A stretch of 64,000 nucleotides of DNA from Alphaproteobacteria bacterium (GTDB lineage Bacteria > Pseudomonadota > Alphaproteobacteria > Acetobacterales > Acetobacteraceae): positions 1 through 64,000 of the forward strand of contig JADZEB010000033.1 of assembly GCA_020850755.1 (NCBI GenBank). The letters are read 5' to 3'. Numbering within the stretch: position 1 is the stretch's first letter; the number at the start of each line of letters is the position of its first letter. Position numbers and translations under genes: made by a program. Positions 36,920-46,038 of this stretch are shown one piece after another. A model generated the notes under the pieces. It made no database searches. It was given only the letters and a program-made list of their open reading frames with translations, and had not been told where the DNA came from.

Positions 36920-37486
36920 TCAGCCGGGTCCGCTGCTGGGGCGGCCGCTCTCGCCCGCCTCGGCCCCGCCTCGCAGCCAAGCGGGCAGGGGGCGGTCGTC
37001 CAGCGCACCGCGCCAATGCGCCCGCGCCAGCCAGACCGGCGTACCCCCGGCACCCGAACCGCCTTGGACCCAGGCGGCATTGATCGCCGCGCGCACCGAA
37101 GCGCGCGCCTCCTCGGCCGAGCGGACGCGCGTCCCGATTGCCATGCCGATCGCGTTGTTGGTGCGGTCCATCGCCTCGGAGACCGGCCACTGGTGGTAGA
37201 GCAGGTTCTCGACCCGCTCGGTCGCCTCCAGGATCAGGGCGGCCAGACGGGGCCCCAGCCGGCGCGCCACCTCGGCCGAGCCGAGCACGTGCCGATAGGC
37301 ATCGGCGGGGCCGTTGGTGGTGCCGGGCAGGCCGGAGCGGGCCGCTTCCAGCAACGCCTCGACCCCGCCGGTGGGATCGACCGGCAGCAGCAGTTCGGGC
37401 GCGAAGCGCAGCGCAAGCCCGCCTGCCGCGGCCAGGCTTGCGCCGATGAAGCCGGCGACGGACAGGGCAATCAGGAAGCGGCGCAT
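36920..37486 (-). CDS. Exported protein related to DUF6973
   Basis: A 188-residue protein. A hydrophobic N-terminal segment (MRRFLIALSVAGFIGASLAAAGGLAL) suggests export or a membrane anchor. The mature part has GPADAYRHVLGSAEVARRLGPRLAALILEATE and MDRTNNAIGMAIG, the paired motifs I associate with the DUF6973-like family; its biochemical role is unknown to me. The C-terminus is Gly/Pro-rich. No strong ribosome-binding site is visible before the ATG at 37486. It lies 185 bp from the carbonic anhydrase start on the same strand and next to tRNA-Ser. Confidence 0.75.
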   Translation of the reverse strand: MRRFLIALSVAGFIGASLAAAGGLALRFAPELLLPVDPTGGVEALLEAARSGLPGTTNGPADAYRHVLGSAEVARRLGPRLAALILEATERVENLLYHQWPVSEAMDRTNNAIGMAIGTRVRSAEEARASVRAAINAAWVQGGSGAGGTPVWLARAHWRGALDDRPLPAWLRGGAEAGESGRPSSGPG

Positions 37487-37753
37487 CGGACCCAGGCTGA
37501 GGCGAAAAGGATGGCGGCTTGGTTAACCCGCCGCCCCCGCCGGGGGCAATGGCTTGAAGCGCGGAAATGCGGCAGGCAAAGGGCAGCGGGGCGGCCGGCG
37601 CCGGGGACGCCATCCGGGCAGGGCCGGAACTGGCCGCCCTGGTGTGGCACTGCAGGTGCGTCAGCCGGCTTGAAATGGGCCGGGCCGTTGCTATTGTGCG
37701 CACCTTCGCCGCCACGCCGGCCCGAGCGATCGGGCCCCCGGATCACGGCGCGC

Positions 37754-37843
37754 GGAGGGATGGCCGAGTGGTCGATGGCGCACGCTTGGAAAGCGTGTAT
37801 ACCAGCAATGGTATCGTGGGTTCGAATCCCACTCCCTCCGCCA
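37754..37843 (+). tRNA. tRNA-Ser (anticodon GGA)
   Basis: A 90-nt class II tRNA with encoded CCA. The acceptor stem GGAGGGA pairs with TCCCTCC (37833-37839), discriminator G then CCA. The D-arm is GGCCGAGTGGTCGATGGC. The anticodon stem CACGC/GCGTG encloses the loop TTGGAAA with anticodon GGA, reading UCC. A long variable arm and the T-loop GTTCGAATC are present. Gene-poor, degenerate DNA starts directly at its 3' end, which suggests use as an integration site. Confidence 0.97.
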
Positions 37844-37918
37844 TTATCTCCTTCTGACCAATTGTTCCAAAGGCGTTCTTTCTCTGTAGCGCTGCGCTTG
37901 GCCCACATTTCGGTCCAC
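37844..37918 (-). pseudogene. Possible IS30-type transposase N-terminal remnant
   Basis: On the minus strand, reading from 37918 toward the tRNA, about 25 codons give SATEKERLWNNWSEGDN. This resembles the start of IS30-type transposases, which have ELWxxWxxGxS followed by an IGRALGK-type helix. The frame is cut at the 3' end of tRNA-Ser. The match is short, so it could be chance. Confidence 0.35.
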
Positions 37919-38548
37919 ACCATGGCTATCGCTCGCATCCCGAGCCCGAACGTCGCCCCTTAGGTGATAGCGCCGGCCTGAGACCTCCTCGTGCCTGCGA
38001 ACTTGGGCGCTATTGGTCCGCTTGAACCAAGCACCCTCGAACACGGGGCCAGCGGGGCACAGACGGCGTGCTTCATGGTCGTCCTGGCGGAATCGTATGG
38101 GCGCGTATCGGCACAACCAGTGGCCTCCTACTTTGCTCGATCGTGCCGGCAAGGACGGCAACCGGCCGGTGTCAGCGATCATCGGCGCGTGCGACGCTTC
38201 CGCACAATGGGCGTGCCGGTCGGCGATCCGCCTCGACCCAGCCCCCGACACTTCGTGCACATCCGGCCGAGGCTTCAACCGCGGCGGCACGCACCAGGAC
38301 CGAGCCGACCTGCCCGACCATCGCCATCGCATCCCATGCCGCGAACGCCCCGACCATGACGAGCGCGGTGGAGCGATTCATGCGGCGCAACAGGGGTCCG
38401 GCTGCCCCGTCGGCGCACAGACCAGGATCGTCCGCCGTCAGAACTCTCGAGAGGGGGTTGCGGGTTCGTCGGCCGAGGTTTCAGGCCACCGAGATTGGCG
38501 GTCTCGGCGGGGCCCTGAGGTGAAGGGGGCGGCGCTGCCCGATGGACC
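37844..38548. other. Degenerate, gene-poor segment next to tRNA-Ser
   Basis: About 700 bp directly after tRNA-Ser with lower GC in its first 150 bp and no supported gene. Several short frames exist in all phases but none has family motifs together with a ribosome-binding site. A short minus-strand fragment at 37844-37918 looks like a transposase N-terminus. At 38494-38512 the hairpin CCGAGA-N7-TCTCGG is found just downstream of the decayed IS3 transposase. The segment is best read as the remains of insertion events at the tRNA gene. Confidence 0.6.
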
Positions 38549-38895
38549 TCACTTGATGGCTTCTCTCCTTTCCAAGACCGCGGCGCCATGTCCGAGGTGG
38601 ATTTCGGCCGGGTCGGATTGCCGATGCCTTTTCGGCCGCGGCGATGAAGGCGTCGATCCGTCGATCGAGATCGTGGGGCAGGAAGCAGTTCTCGAAAGCA
38701 CTCGGTTCGTTATCGTCCGGTGCCATCACTCGATCTTGCTCTTGGTCATCCGATGATCGGGCACGCGCGACAATGCACGCGGATTGCCTGGTGAAGCCGC
38801 CAAGTCACCCGCGACGTAGCTGAAGCCGTTGTCCGACAGAAGCCGATGACGCCTGCCTCCGCCGTCGAGCCCGGCGCTTGCGGGCCGAGCGCATC
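38549..38895 (-). pseudogene. Decayed IS3-family transposase (OrfB C-terminal part)
   Basis: Reading the minus strand from about 38895, the frame AGLDGGGRRHRLLSDNGFSYVAGDLAA matches the integrase core of IS3-family OrfB (RLLSDNGxSYVxGDLA). After a frameshift DHRMTKSKIE is followed by a stop and WHRTITNR, corresponding to YHPMTQGKIERWHQTLKNR. A second frame gives FENCFLPHDLDRRIDAFIA, the usual LLENYFLPGDLEAQIDAFV. After a deletion DPAEIHLGHGAAVLERREAIK ends at a stop (38551-38549), matching the TPADVYFGRGQTILLERERIK end. At least two frameshifts, an internal stop and one deletion make it inactive. The N-terminal half of the transposase and OrfA are absent. Confidence 0.8.
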
Positions 38896-39045
38896 GGGAG
38901 CGCGAATTACGGCTACACCTCGGCCCCGTTCATGGGCAAGCTTCGGGCCGACGCGATCCCGGGGCGCTCGCCCACGACTCGCCCCTGCCCCGTGCTGAAC
39001 GCCCGCTTCGCCCGCCGCCTCTGCCGCACCGCACAGGACACAGCC

Positions 39046-39984
39046 ATGATCCCGGCCACCGCCCGCCCGTTCGACGGCATCTACCCGTCCACGATCACGC
39101 CGCTCCGCCCCGACTTCGCGCTCGACGAGGCAATGCTTGCCAGGCACACGGCCGAGGTGGCGCTTCTGCCCGGCATCGCGGGTGCGCTTTGCGCCGGGCA
39201 TGCGGGCGAGAACTTCCACCTTTCGCGTGCCGAGAAGAAGCGCGTGATCGAGGTCACGGCGGCGACCATCGGCGCCTCGCGCATCGTCGTCGCCGGCATC
39301 AATGCCGAGAACAGCCAGGCAGCGGCCGAGCATGCGCGCGACGCCAAGGCCGCCGGCGCCGATGCGCTGATGGTGTTCGCACCAAACTCCTGGGCCATGA
39401 CGCAGGATGGCGAGATGGCGGTGCGCCACCACCAGGCGATCATCGCCGCGGCCGGCATGCCGATCTTCCTGTTCCAGGCGAGCGTGAATGCCGGGCGCAT
39501 GGCCTATTCCGCGCCGGTGCTGGAGCGGCTGGTGCGCCTGCCCGGCATCGTCGGCATCAAGGAAGGGAGCTGGGAAACGGCAGCCTACGAGGCCACGCGC
39601 CGCATGGTGAAGTCGGTGGCCCCGAGCGTCTCGGTGATGGCCTCGGGCGACGAGCATCTCCTCGCCTGCTATGTCCTCGGCAGCGAGGGCAGCCTGGTGA
39701 GCCTGGCCGACATCATCCCCGAGACGATCGTCGCGCTCGACCGGGCCGTGCGCACGAGCGACCTCGCGCAAGCGCGCCGCCACCACGACATCGTCTATCC
39801 GCTCGCCAAGGCGATCTACGGCACGCCGCCGGGCGGCCATGCCACGGCGCGGATCAAGGCATGCCTGAAGCTGCTCGGCCGCATCCCGTGCGATGCGACC
39901 AAGCCGCCGATCGGTCCCCTGCCGGCCGAGGAGATCGCGCGCCTGCACGCTGCCCTGGCCGCGGCGGGCCTCCTGCCAGCATGA
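39046..39984 (+). CDS. DapA-family lyase/aldolase with divergent active site
   Basis: A 312-residue TIM-barrel protein of the dihydrodipicolinate synthase/N-acetylneuraminate lyase superfamily. The Schiff-base lysine is kept in GIVGIKEGSWE. The usual GTTGE loop is replaced by CAGHAGENF, the YYN region reads APNSWAMTQDG, and the YNxP segment with the catalytic tyrosine reads FLFQASVNAG. Thus only the lysine of the common catalytic set is evident, and the enzyme is not a genuine DapA. AGGACA stands before ATG 39046. The following genes form an amino-acid ABC transporter, so it probably cleaves or deaminates a 2-oxo acid derived from the imported compound. Confidence 0.85.
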   Translation: MIPATARPFDGIYPSTITPLRPDFALDEAMLARHTAEVALLPGIAGALCAGHAGENFHLSRAEKKRVIEVTAATIGASRIVVAGINAENSQAAAEHARDAKAAGADALMVFAPNSWAMTQDGEMAVRHHQAIIAAAGMPIFLFQASVNAGRMAYSAPVLERLVRLPGIVGIKEGSWETAAYEATRRMVKSVAPSVSVMASGDEHLLACYVLGSEGSLVSLADIIPETIVALDRAVRTSDLAQARRHHDIVYPLAKAIYGTPPGGHATARIKACLKLLGRIPCDATKPPIGPLPAEEIARLHAALAAAGLLPA

Positions 39985-40081
39985 GCCGGGCGGACGGCGG
40001 CGCCGTTCGGAGCCACGGGCACTTGACGCACCGCGCCGGCCATGCGGACACTCCGCCAAAGACGGGAGACGGGAGAGGCCG

Positions 40082-40822
<741 letters not shown>

Positions 40823-40902
40823 CCGGACGCAGGGGCTTGCGGCAAGACCGCAAGACCCGCACAGTGTGCGGAATGCGAACAACCAACCGGGGAGACGCCA
40901 CC

Positions 40903-41733
40903 ATGCCGATCGATCGCCGCACCGCCTTCCGCGCCGGGCTTGCGGGCGCTGCCGGCGCCGCAATCCTTGCTTCCACCACGCGCGAGGCGGCCGCCCGCCC
41001 GCTCGACGATGTCGTGCGCTCGAACGAGCTGCGCGTCGGCGTCAACCCGACACTGCCCCCGCGCGCCCTGTTCAACGACCGCAACCAGATCGACGGCTTC
41101 GAGCCCGAGGTTGCCGCGGCGATCGCGCGCAAGCTCGGCGTGCGCCTGAACCTGATCGCCGTCGGCTCGCCCGACCGCATCCCGCAGGTCGCCGCCGGGC
41201 GCATCGACTTCGTCATGGGCGCGATGAGCCGCACCTCCGACCGCGCCAAGGTGATCGACTTCACCGTGCCGGTCCATTCGGAGAATTACGGCATCGTCGC
41301 GCCCGCGGCCAAGAACCTGACGACGCTCGACCAGCTCAACAACGCCAATGTCACGCTGGCGCAGGTGCGCGGCACGACCGCGATCCCCTACATCCAGCGG
41401 CGCGTTCCCAATGCCCGCGTGCTGCTGCTCGACAACTATCCCGACCGCAATCGCGCGATGGCGCAGGGACGCGCCGATGCCTCGTTCGACGGCATCGATG
41501 CGGTGCGCGTCGCGCTGCGCCCGTTCAACCAGGTGCAGTGGCAGATCACGCCGGTGGCCGAGTATGGCGTGACCTATTCCTGCCTGGGCGTGGCCAAGAA
41601 CAACAGCTCGCTCAAGGACTGGCTGTCGCTTGCGCTTTACGAGCTGCACATGGACGGCACGATCGAGCGGAGCTGGACCAAGTGGTTCGACGGGCCGATG
41701 GCAACCAAGGTGCCGGCCTCGCCGTTCTTCTGA
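40903..41733 (+). CDS. Amino acid ABC transporter substrate-binding protein
   Basis: A 276-residue SBP family 3 protein. An arginine-containing, Tat-like signal (DRRTAFRAGLAGAAGAAILAS) ends near residue 33. The mature part has LRVGVNPTLPPRALFNDRNQIDGFEPEVAAAIARKLGV, PDRIPQVAAGRIDFVMGAMSRTSDRAKVIDFTVPV and GVAKNNSSLKDWLSLALYEL. GGGGAGA before ATG 40903 decides the start. Ligand class is polar amino acids or derivatives; no narrower call is possible. It precedes two permease genes. Confidence 0.92.
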   Translation: MPIDRRTAFRAGLAGAAGAAILASTTREAAARPLDDVVRSNELRVGVNPTLPPRALFNDRNQIDGFEPEVAAAIARKLGVRLNLIAVGSPDRIPQVAAGRIDFVMGAMSRTSDRAKVIDFTVPVHSENYGIVAPAAKNLTTLDQLNNANVTLAQVRGTTAIPYIQRRVPNARVLLLDNYPDRNRAMAQGRADASFDGIDAVRVALRPFNQVQWQITPVAEYGVTYSCLGVAKNNSSLKDWLSLALYELHMDGTIERSWTKWFDGPMATKVPASPFF

Positions 41734-41773
41734 TCGCGGCCGGGCGCGGCCGGGCGGGCAGGGCGATGGCGGC

Positions 41774-42448
41774 GTGAACTACACCTTCCAGTACGGGCAG
41801 GTCGTCCAGTACATCCCCTACCTGCTCGGCGGGGCGTGGCTGTCGCTGCAGCTTGCGGCGATCTCCTTCGTCGCCGGTGCGGCGATCGGGCTGGTCAACG
41901 CAACGGCGCTGAGCTTCGGCCCGCGCCCGGCGCGCATCGCCGTGCGCGCCTATGTCACCTTCTTCCTCAACACGCCGCTGCTGGTGCAGATCTTCTTCAT
42001 CTTCTTCGTCCTGCCCGAGGCCGGAATCCTGCTCGAGCCCTACACCGCCTGCGCGATCGGCATGTCGCTCAATGCCGGCGCCTACCTGACCGAGATCGAG
42101 CGCGCCGGCTTCCAGTCGCTGCGCCGCTCCGAGCTCGATGCCGCGCAGTCGCTCGGCTTCAACCTGCGCCAGACGGTGTGGTACGTGATCCTGCCGCACA
42201 TCGTGAAGGCGCTCTACCCGCCGCTGTCGAACCAGTTCATCATCCAGGTGATGACCACCTCGATCGCGGCCATCTTCGCCGTCGAGGAGCTCACCGGCCG
42301 CACCTACAACGTCAATGCGATCACCTTCCGCTCGCTCGAGATATTCTCGGTGGCGGCGGTGATCTATGTGCTGCTGACGCTGATCGTCAGCACCGCGCTG
42401 GCGCTGGTCGGGCGGCGCGTGTTCCGCGTCAAGGCCAAGGTGTTCTGA
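41774..42448 (+). CDS. Amino acid ABC transporter permease
   Basis: A 224-residue inner-membrane protein of the HisM/GlnP type with about five spans, including LSLQLAAISFVAGAAIGLVNA and FFLNTPLLVQIFFIFFVLPEAG. The EAA loop is EIERAGFQSLRRSELDAAQSLGFNLRQTVWYVILPHIVKALYPPLSNQF. No ATG is available (an upstream ATG runs into TGA), so GTG at 41774 is taken as start. The stop is 2 bp before the start of the next permease, so the two form a heterodimeric channel. Confidence 0.9.
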   Translation: MNYTFQYGQVVQYIPYLLGGAWLSLQLAAISFVAGAAIGLVNATALSFGPRPARIAVRAYVTFFLNTPLLVQIFFIFFVLPEAGILLEPYTACAIGMSLNAGAYLTEIERAGFQSLRRSELDAAQSLGFNLRQTVWYVILPHIVKALYPPLSNQFIIQVMTTSIAAIFAVEELTGRTYNVNAITFRSLEIFSVAAVIYVLLTLIVSTALALVGRRVFRVKAKVF

Positions 42449-42450
42449 AC

Positions 42451-43161
42451 ATGTGGAGCACCCTGCGCGACGAGGCGCCGCGCTTCTTCGGCTACTACAA
42501 CCTGCTGTTCATCGGCGAGGCGTTCCTGCACACCCTCGCGCTCTCCTATCTCGGGGCGCTGCTCGGCTTCGTGATCGGGTTCGCGCTCGCCCTTTTCCGC
42601 CATCCCCGCCTGTTCCCGATCCTGCCCCTGCGGCTGTTCGCCATCGCCTATGTCGAGGTGTTCCGCCGAATCCCGTTCCTGGTCAAGCTGATGTGCGTCT
42701 TCTTCGCCTTCCAGATCGCGGGCTGGCGCGGCTCGATGTTCACGGTGGCGCTGACCACGGTGGTGCTGTCGGCCGCCGCCTTCGCCGCCGAGATCGTGCG
42801 CGGCGGCTTCGATGCCGTGCATCGCGCGCAGTGGGACGCGGCCGAGGCGATGAACATGGGCCGGGCAGACACGCTCTGGCGCGTCGTGCTGCCGCAGTCC
42901 TGGCCGGTGATCCTGCCGCCCGCCTTCGGCTATACGATCGGCTTCGTGAAATCGACCTCGATCGCCTCGCAGATCGGCGTGCTGGAACTCACCTATGTCG
43001 CCAAGGTGCTGAACACGCGCGGCTTCTCGGCCCTGATCTGCTTCGGCACCATCCTGCTGCTCTATTTCGCGATCTGCTGGCCGACCAAGCTCCTGGGCGA
43101 GCGGATCGAGCGCCGGCTTACCACGCGCGTGCGCCCCGTCGCCGAGCCGATGATGGCCTGA
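42451..43161 (+). CDS. Amino acid ABC transporter permease
   Basis: A 236-residue membrane protein, second permease of the set. It has about five spans and the EAA loop EIVRGGFDAVHRAQWDAAEAMNMGRADTLWRVVLPQSWPVILPPAFGY, and VFRRIPFLVKLMCVFFAF in the third span region. It pairs with the permease ending at 42448. A DUF6282 gene follows after 43 bp. Confidence 0.92.
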   Translation: MWSTLRDEAPRFFGYYNLLFIGEAFLHTLALSYLGALLGFVIGFALALFRHPRLFPILPLRLFAIAYVEVFRRIPFLVKLMCVFFAFQIAGWRGSMFTVALTTVVLSAAAFAAEIVRGGFDAVHRAQWDAAEAMNMGRADTLWRVVLPQSWPVILPPAFGYTIGFVKSTSIASQIGVLELTYVAKVLNTRGFSALICFGTILLLYFAICWPTKLLGERIERRLTTRVRPVAEPMMA

Positions 43162-43204
43162 ACGGGCTTCCGCCAGGCCCGCCCCGAACAGAGGACCCGA
43201 TGCC

Positions 43205-44119
43205 ATGATGCCAGGAATGCAGTATCTGAAAGGCGCGATCGACTGCCATGTCCATGCCGCGCCGCACCTCAACGGCCGCTCGGTCAACGTGTTCGAGGCG
43301 GTGCGCCAGGCCGCCGCCGCGGGCATGCGGGCGATCGGCATCATGTGCAACTTCTCGAACACCTCGGGCCTCGCGGCGCTCGCCAATATCGAGCTTGGCC
43401 ATCTCGGGGTGGAGGCGTTCGGCGGCCTGATCATGCAGCCGGTGGCCGGCGGCGTGACGGTCGAGGCGGCGCGCACCGCGATCGGCTACGGCTATGGCGC
43501 AGCCGGCGGCGGGGGCGCGCGTTTCGTGTCGCTGCCGACGCACCATACGCGCCACATCGCCATGCGCGAGGGGCGCAGCCCGGCTTTCCTCGAGACCACC
43601 TTCTCGGTGCCGGCCAGCGGCAAGGTGCCCGACCCCGTGCCCGAGATCATGGAGCTCTGCGCCAGGCACGATGTGGTGTTCGATTGCGGCCATGTGTCGG
43701 GGCCGGAGGCGGTGGCCCTGGCCGAGGAGGCCAAGCGCCGCGGCTGCGCGCGCCTGCGCACCCACGGCACGCGCTATGCCCCCGACGTGATCAAGGCGAT
43801 CGTCGCGGCGGGCGGGTTCGTCGAGTTCAGCTTCTTCACCCTGACCCATGCGACCCAGGTCGGGCTGACGCATGTCGACCAGGAGAAGCACAGGGCAGGC
43901 GGCTTCACGATCCAGGAGATGGCGCCGGCCATCCGTGCCGCCGGCCCGGCCAATGCGATCCTTTCCACCGATGCCGGTGTCTTCCTGCTGCCCCCGCCGG
44001 TGGAGGCGTTCCGCGAGTTCCTGCTGCTGGTCGAGAGCGAGGGCTTCGGCGAGGCCGAGATCCGGCAGATGACGGCGGCAAACCCCGCGCGGCTGTTCCG
44101 CGTCGGTGGTGCGGGATAG
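43205..44119 (+). CDS. DUF6282-type metal-dependent amidohydrolase-like protein
   Basis: A 304-residue protein. The N-terminal metal motif is IDCHVHAAPHLNGRSVNVFEAV (HxH with a further His), with internal histidines in SLPTHHTRHIA, FDCGHVSGPEA, RTHGTRYAPDV and THATQVGLTH, and an aspartate in AILSTDAGVFLLPPP. This is the layout of a TIM-barrel amidohydrolase, in line with the DUF6282 group. GAGGACC precedes the ATG at 43205. It is cotranscribed with the amino-acid ABC genes and probably hydrolyses the imported compound or an intermediate. Confidence 0.85.
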   Translation: MMPGMQYLKGAIDCHVHAAPHLNGRSVNVFEAVRQAAAAGMRAIGIMCNFSNTSGLAALANIELGHLGVEAFGGLIMQPVAGGVTVEAARTAIGYGYGAAGGGGARFVSLPTHHTRHIAMREGRSPAFLETTFSVPASGKVPDPVPEIMELCARHDVVFDCGHVSGPEAVALAEEAKRRGCARLRTHGTRYAPDVIKAIVAAGGFVEFSFFTLTHATQVGLTHVDQEKHRAGGFTIQEMAPAIRAAGPANAILSTDAGVFLLPPPVEAFREFLLLVESEGFGEAEIRQMTAANPARLFRVGGAG

Positions 44120-44303
44120 CGGTCAGACTTGCCCGGCCTGCCCCGCCATCCATTCGCTGTCCTGTGGCGGCGATGCCGCGGCGCGGCTGGCATCGCAAGC
44201 ACCTCCGCGGCCTCGGGCCATGCAGGTTCAACGGCATGGCATGGCCGGATGGAGCCGGAGCCCTCACCCCAACGCCGCACCATCGCGTTCCACGACCAGG
44301 CAC

Positions 44304-45002
44304 CTAGCGATGGTCGGCCGCGTGCTTGGCGCGATCGTCATAGCCGCGCCCGTAGCGGCGTTCCAGCCGGCGCTGCACCATGTCCCAGGCCGTGGTCATC
44401 AGCAGGTAGTAGATCGCCGCGACGATGAACAGCTCCAGCACCATGAACTTCTCCTGGATCAGGATCTGGGTGCGCCGGAGCAGCTCCTCCATCGATATCA
44501 CCGAGGCGACCGAGGTGGTCTTGAGCAACCCGTTCACCGAATTGCCGAGCGGCGGGATGATCACACGCAGCGCCTGCGGCAGGATCACCAGCCGGTAGGT
44601 CAGCACGCGGTTGAGGCCGAGCGCCTTGGCGGCGTCGCGCTGGCCTGTCTGCACCGACAGGATGCCGGCGCGCACGATCTCGGACAGGTAGGCAGCCTCG
44701 TTCAGCGACAGGCCGAGCAGTGCCGCCTGCACCACGCTGAAGCGAACCCCGAACAGCGGCAGGCCGGTATAGATGATCAGGAGTTGCACCAGCAGCGGCG
44801 TACCGCGGAACACCCAGGTATAGAACTGCGCCGGCCACACCAGGCTGCGCCGGCCGGACAGGCGCATCAGAGCGATGATGATGCCGAGCGCGAGGCCCGC
44901 CACCAGCGAGGCCGCGGTCAGCCACAGGGTCGTCACCGCACCTTCGAGGAGGTAGCGGTTGGTCAGATAGTCGAAGAAGCCTTCCCAGTTCCAGATACGC
45001 AT
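44304..45002 (-). CDS. Amino acid ABC transporter permease (second set)
   Basis: A 232-residue membrane protein of the HisM/GlnP type with FRGTPLLVQLLIIYTGLPLFG and the EAA loop EIVRAGILSVQTGQRDAAKALGLNRVLTYRLVILPQALRVIIPPLGN. It ends in a basic cytosolic tail. It lies downstream of a substrate-binding protein gene on the minus strand. No ATPase gene accompanies it, so it may work as a homodimer with the ATPase at 40082 or with one elsewhere. The 184 bp between it and the DUF6282 gene hold nothing recognisable. Confidence 0.92.
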   Translation of the reverse strand: MRIWNWEGFFDYLTNRYLLEGAVTTLWLTAASLVAGLALGIIIALMRLSGRRSLVWPAQFYTWVFRGTPLLVQLLIIYTGLPLFGVRFSVVQAALLGLSLNEAAYLSEIVRAGILSVQTGQRDAAKALGLNRVLTYRLVILPQALRVIIPPLGNSVNGLLKTTSVASVISMEELLRRTQILIQEKFMVLELFIVAAIYYLLMTTAWDMVQRRLERRYGRGYDDRAKHAADHR

Positions 45003-45123
45003 CGCTCAGGCCGGGGCTGCGGGTTGCCGATACGGAAGCGGCCGCCGGGACCGGGCGGCCGCAGATCCATCTGCGATGCCGCGCGCCCCCAAAGGAACGC
45101 GCGCATGCCGTTCCGGCGTGTGC

Positions 45124-45966
45124 CTAGGATGGTCCGACGGCGCGGAACGGGCGGTCGAACATCGCCGCGCCGTAGCGCTCGAACAGGCGGGTCAGCCAGC
45201 CATCGGCGACCATCTCGTTCATGACCTTGGCGACCTCGTCGGCCAGCGCCTTCGAGCGGAAGGCGACGCTGACCGGCGTCGGGAACAGGCCGTACAGCAC
45301 GCGGGCGAACTCGTTGCGGTCCTGGTACTCCTTGGCCACGCCGTCGATCGACACCGCCGCCTCGACCTGGCCCGCGCGCAGTGCCTGGAAGGCAACGGCG
45401 AAATTGTCGAAGGTGCGGATGTTGAGCGGGCGCAGGCCGCGATTCTGCAGATCCTGCGAAAGCTCGCGCGTGCGCCGCTCCTCGAAGCCGCCGATCTCCA
45501 CCGCCACCGCGCGGCCGGCAAGATCGTCGATGCGGCGGATGTTGAGCGGGTTGGCCATCGGCGCCGAGACCGCCACCGCCTGGTTCTCGTAGCGGATCAT
45601 GTGCATCAGGCGGGCGCGCTCCTCGGTGTAGAAGATGCCCGTGTTGATCATGTCCCAGCGCCGCGCCTGCAGGCCAGGGATCATGGCCGAGAACTCGATG
45701 CGCACATACTCCGCCGCCAGGCACAGCCGGCGCGCGATCTCGGTCCCCATCTCGATGCGCATGCCGACAAGTTGGCCCTGCTGGTTGACGAATTGCAGCG
45801 GCGGCAATGTGGGGTTGGTGCTCATCACCAGCGTGCCGGCCTTGACCAGTTCGCTGTTCGCCACGCGTGGCGTGCACCCGGCGGGCGCCTGGGCCGCTGC
45901 CGGCATGGCGGCAACCAGCAGGCCGCCGGCAAGCGCTCCGAGAAGTAGCGGGCGTCGATCGATCAT
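45124..45966 (-). CDS. Amino acid ABC transporter substrate-binding protein (second set)
   Basis: A 280-residue SBP family 3 protein with signal peptide (residues 1-25, RRPLLLGALAGGLLVAAMPAAAQA). The mature part has GTLVMSTNPTLPPLQFVNQQGQLVGMRIEMGTEIARRL, QARRWDMINTGIFYTEERARLMHMI and RRIDDLAGRAVAVEIGGFEE. ATG at 45966 has GGGAGG 7 bases upstream; a TTG two codons earlier is less likely. It is followed by the permease gene and preceded by a DapA-type gene, all on the minus strand. Confidence 0.92.
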   Translation of the reverse strand: MIDRRPLLLGALAGGLLVAAMPAAAQAPAGCTPRVANSELVKAGTLVMSTNPTLPPLQFVNQQGQLVGMRIEMGTEIARRLCLAAEYVRIEFSAMIPGLQARRWDMINTGIFYTEERARLMHMIRYENQAVAVSAPMANPLNIRRIDDLAGRAVAVEIGGFEERRTRELSQDLQNRGLRPLNIRTFDNFAVAFQALRAGQVEAAVSIDGVAKEYQDRNEFARVLYGLFPTPVSVAFRSKALADEVAKVMNEMVADGWLTRLFERYGAAMFDRPFRAVGPS

Positions 45967-46038
45967 GTTCAAGCCTCCCTTCTTCTTGTCTTGCTTGGTC
46001 GGTCCGGGCCCGACAGTGCCAGGAATCCCCGCGCCGCG

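Noticed and set aside
37471-37938. Minus-strand frame across tRNA-Ser as a protein gene
   Set aside because: It reads through a tRNA with intact cloverleaf; only its first 25 codons resemble a transposase and they are treated as a remnant.
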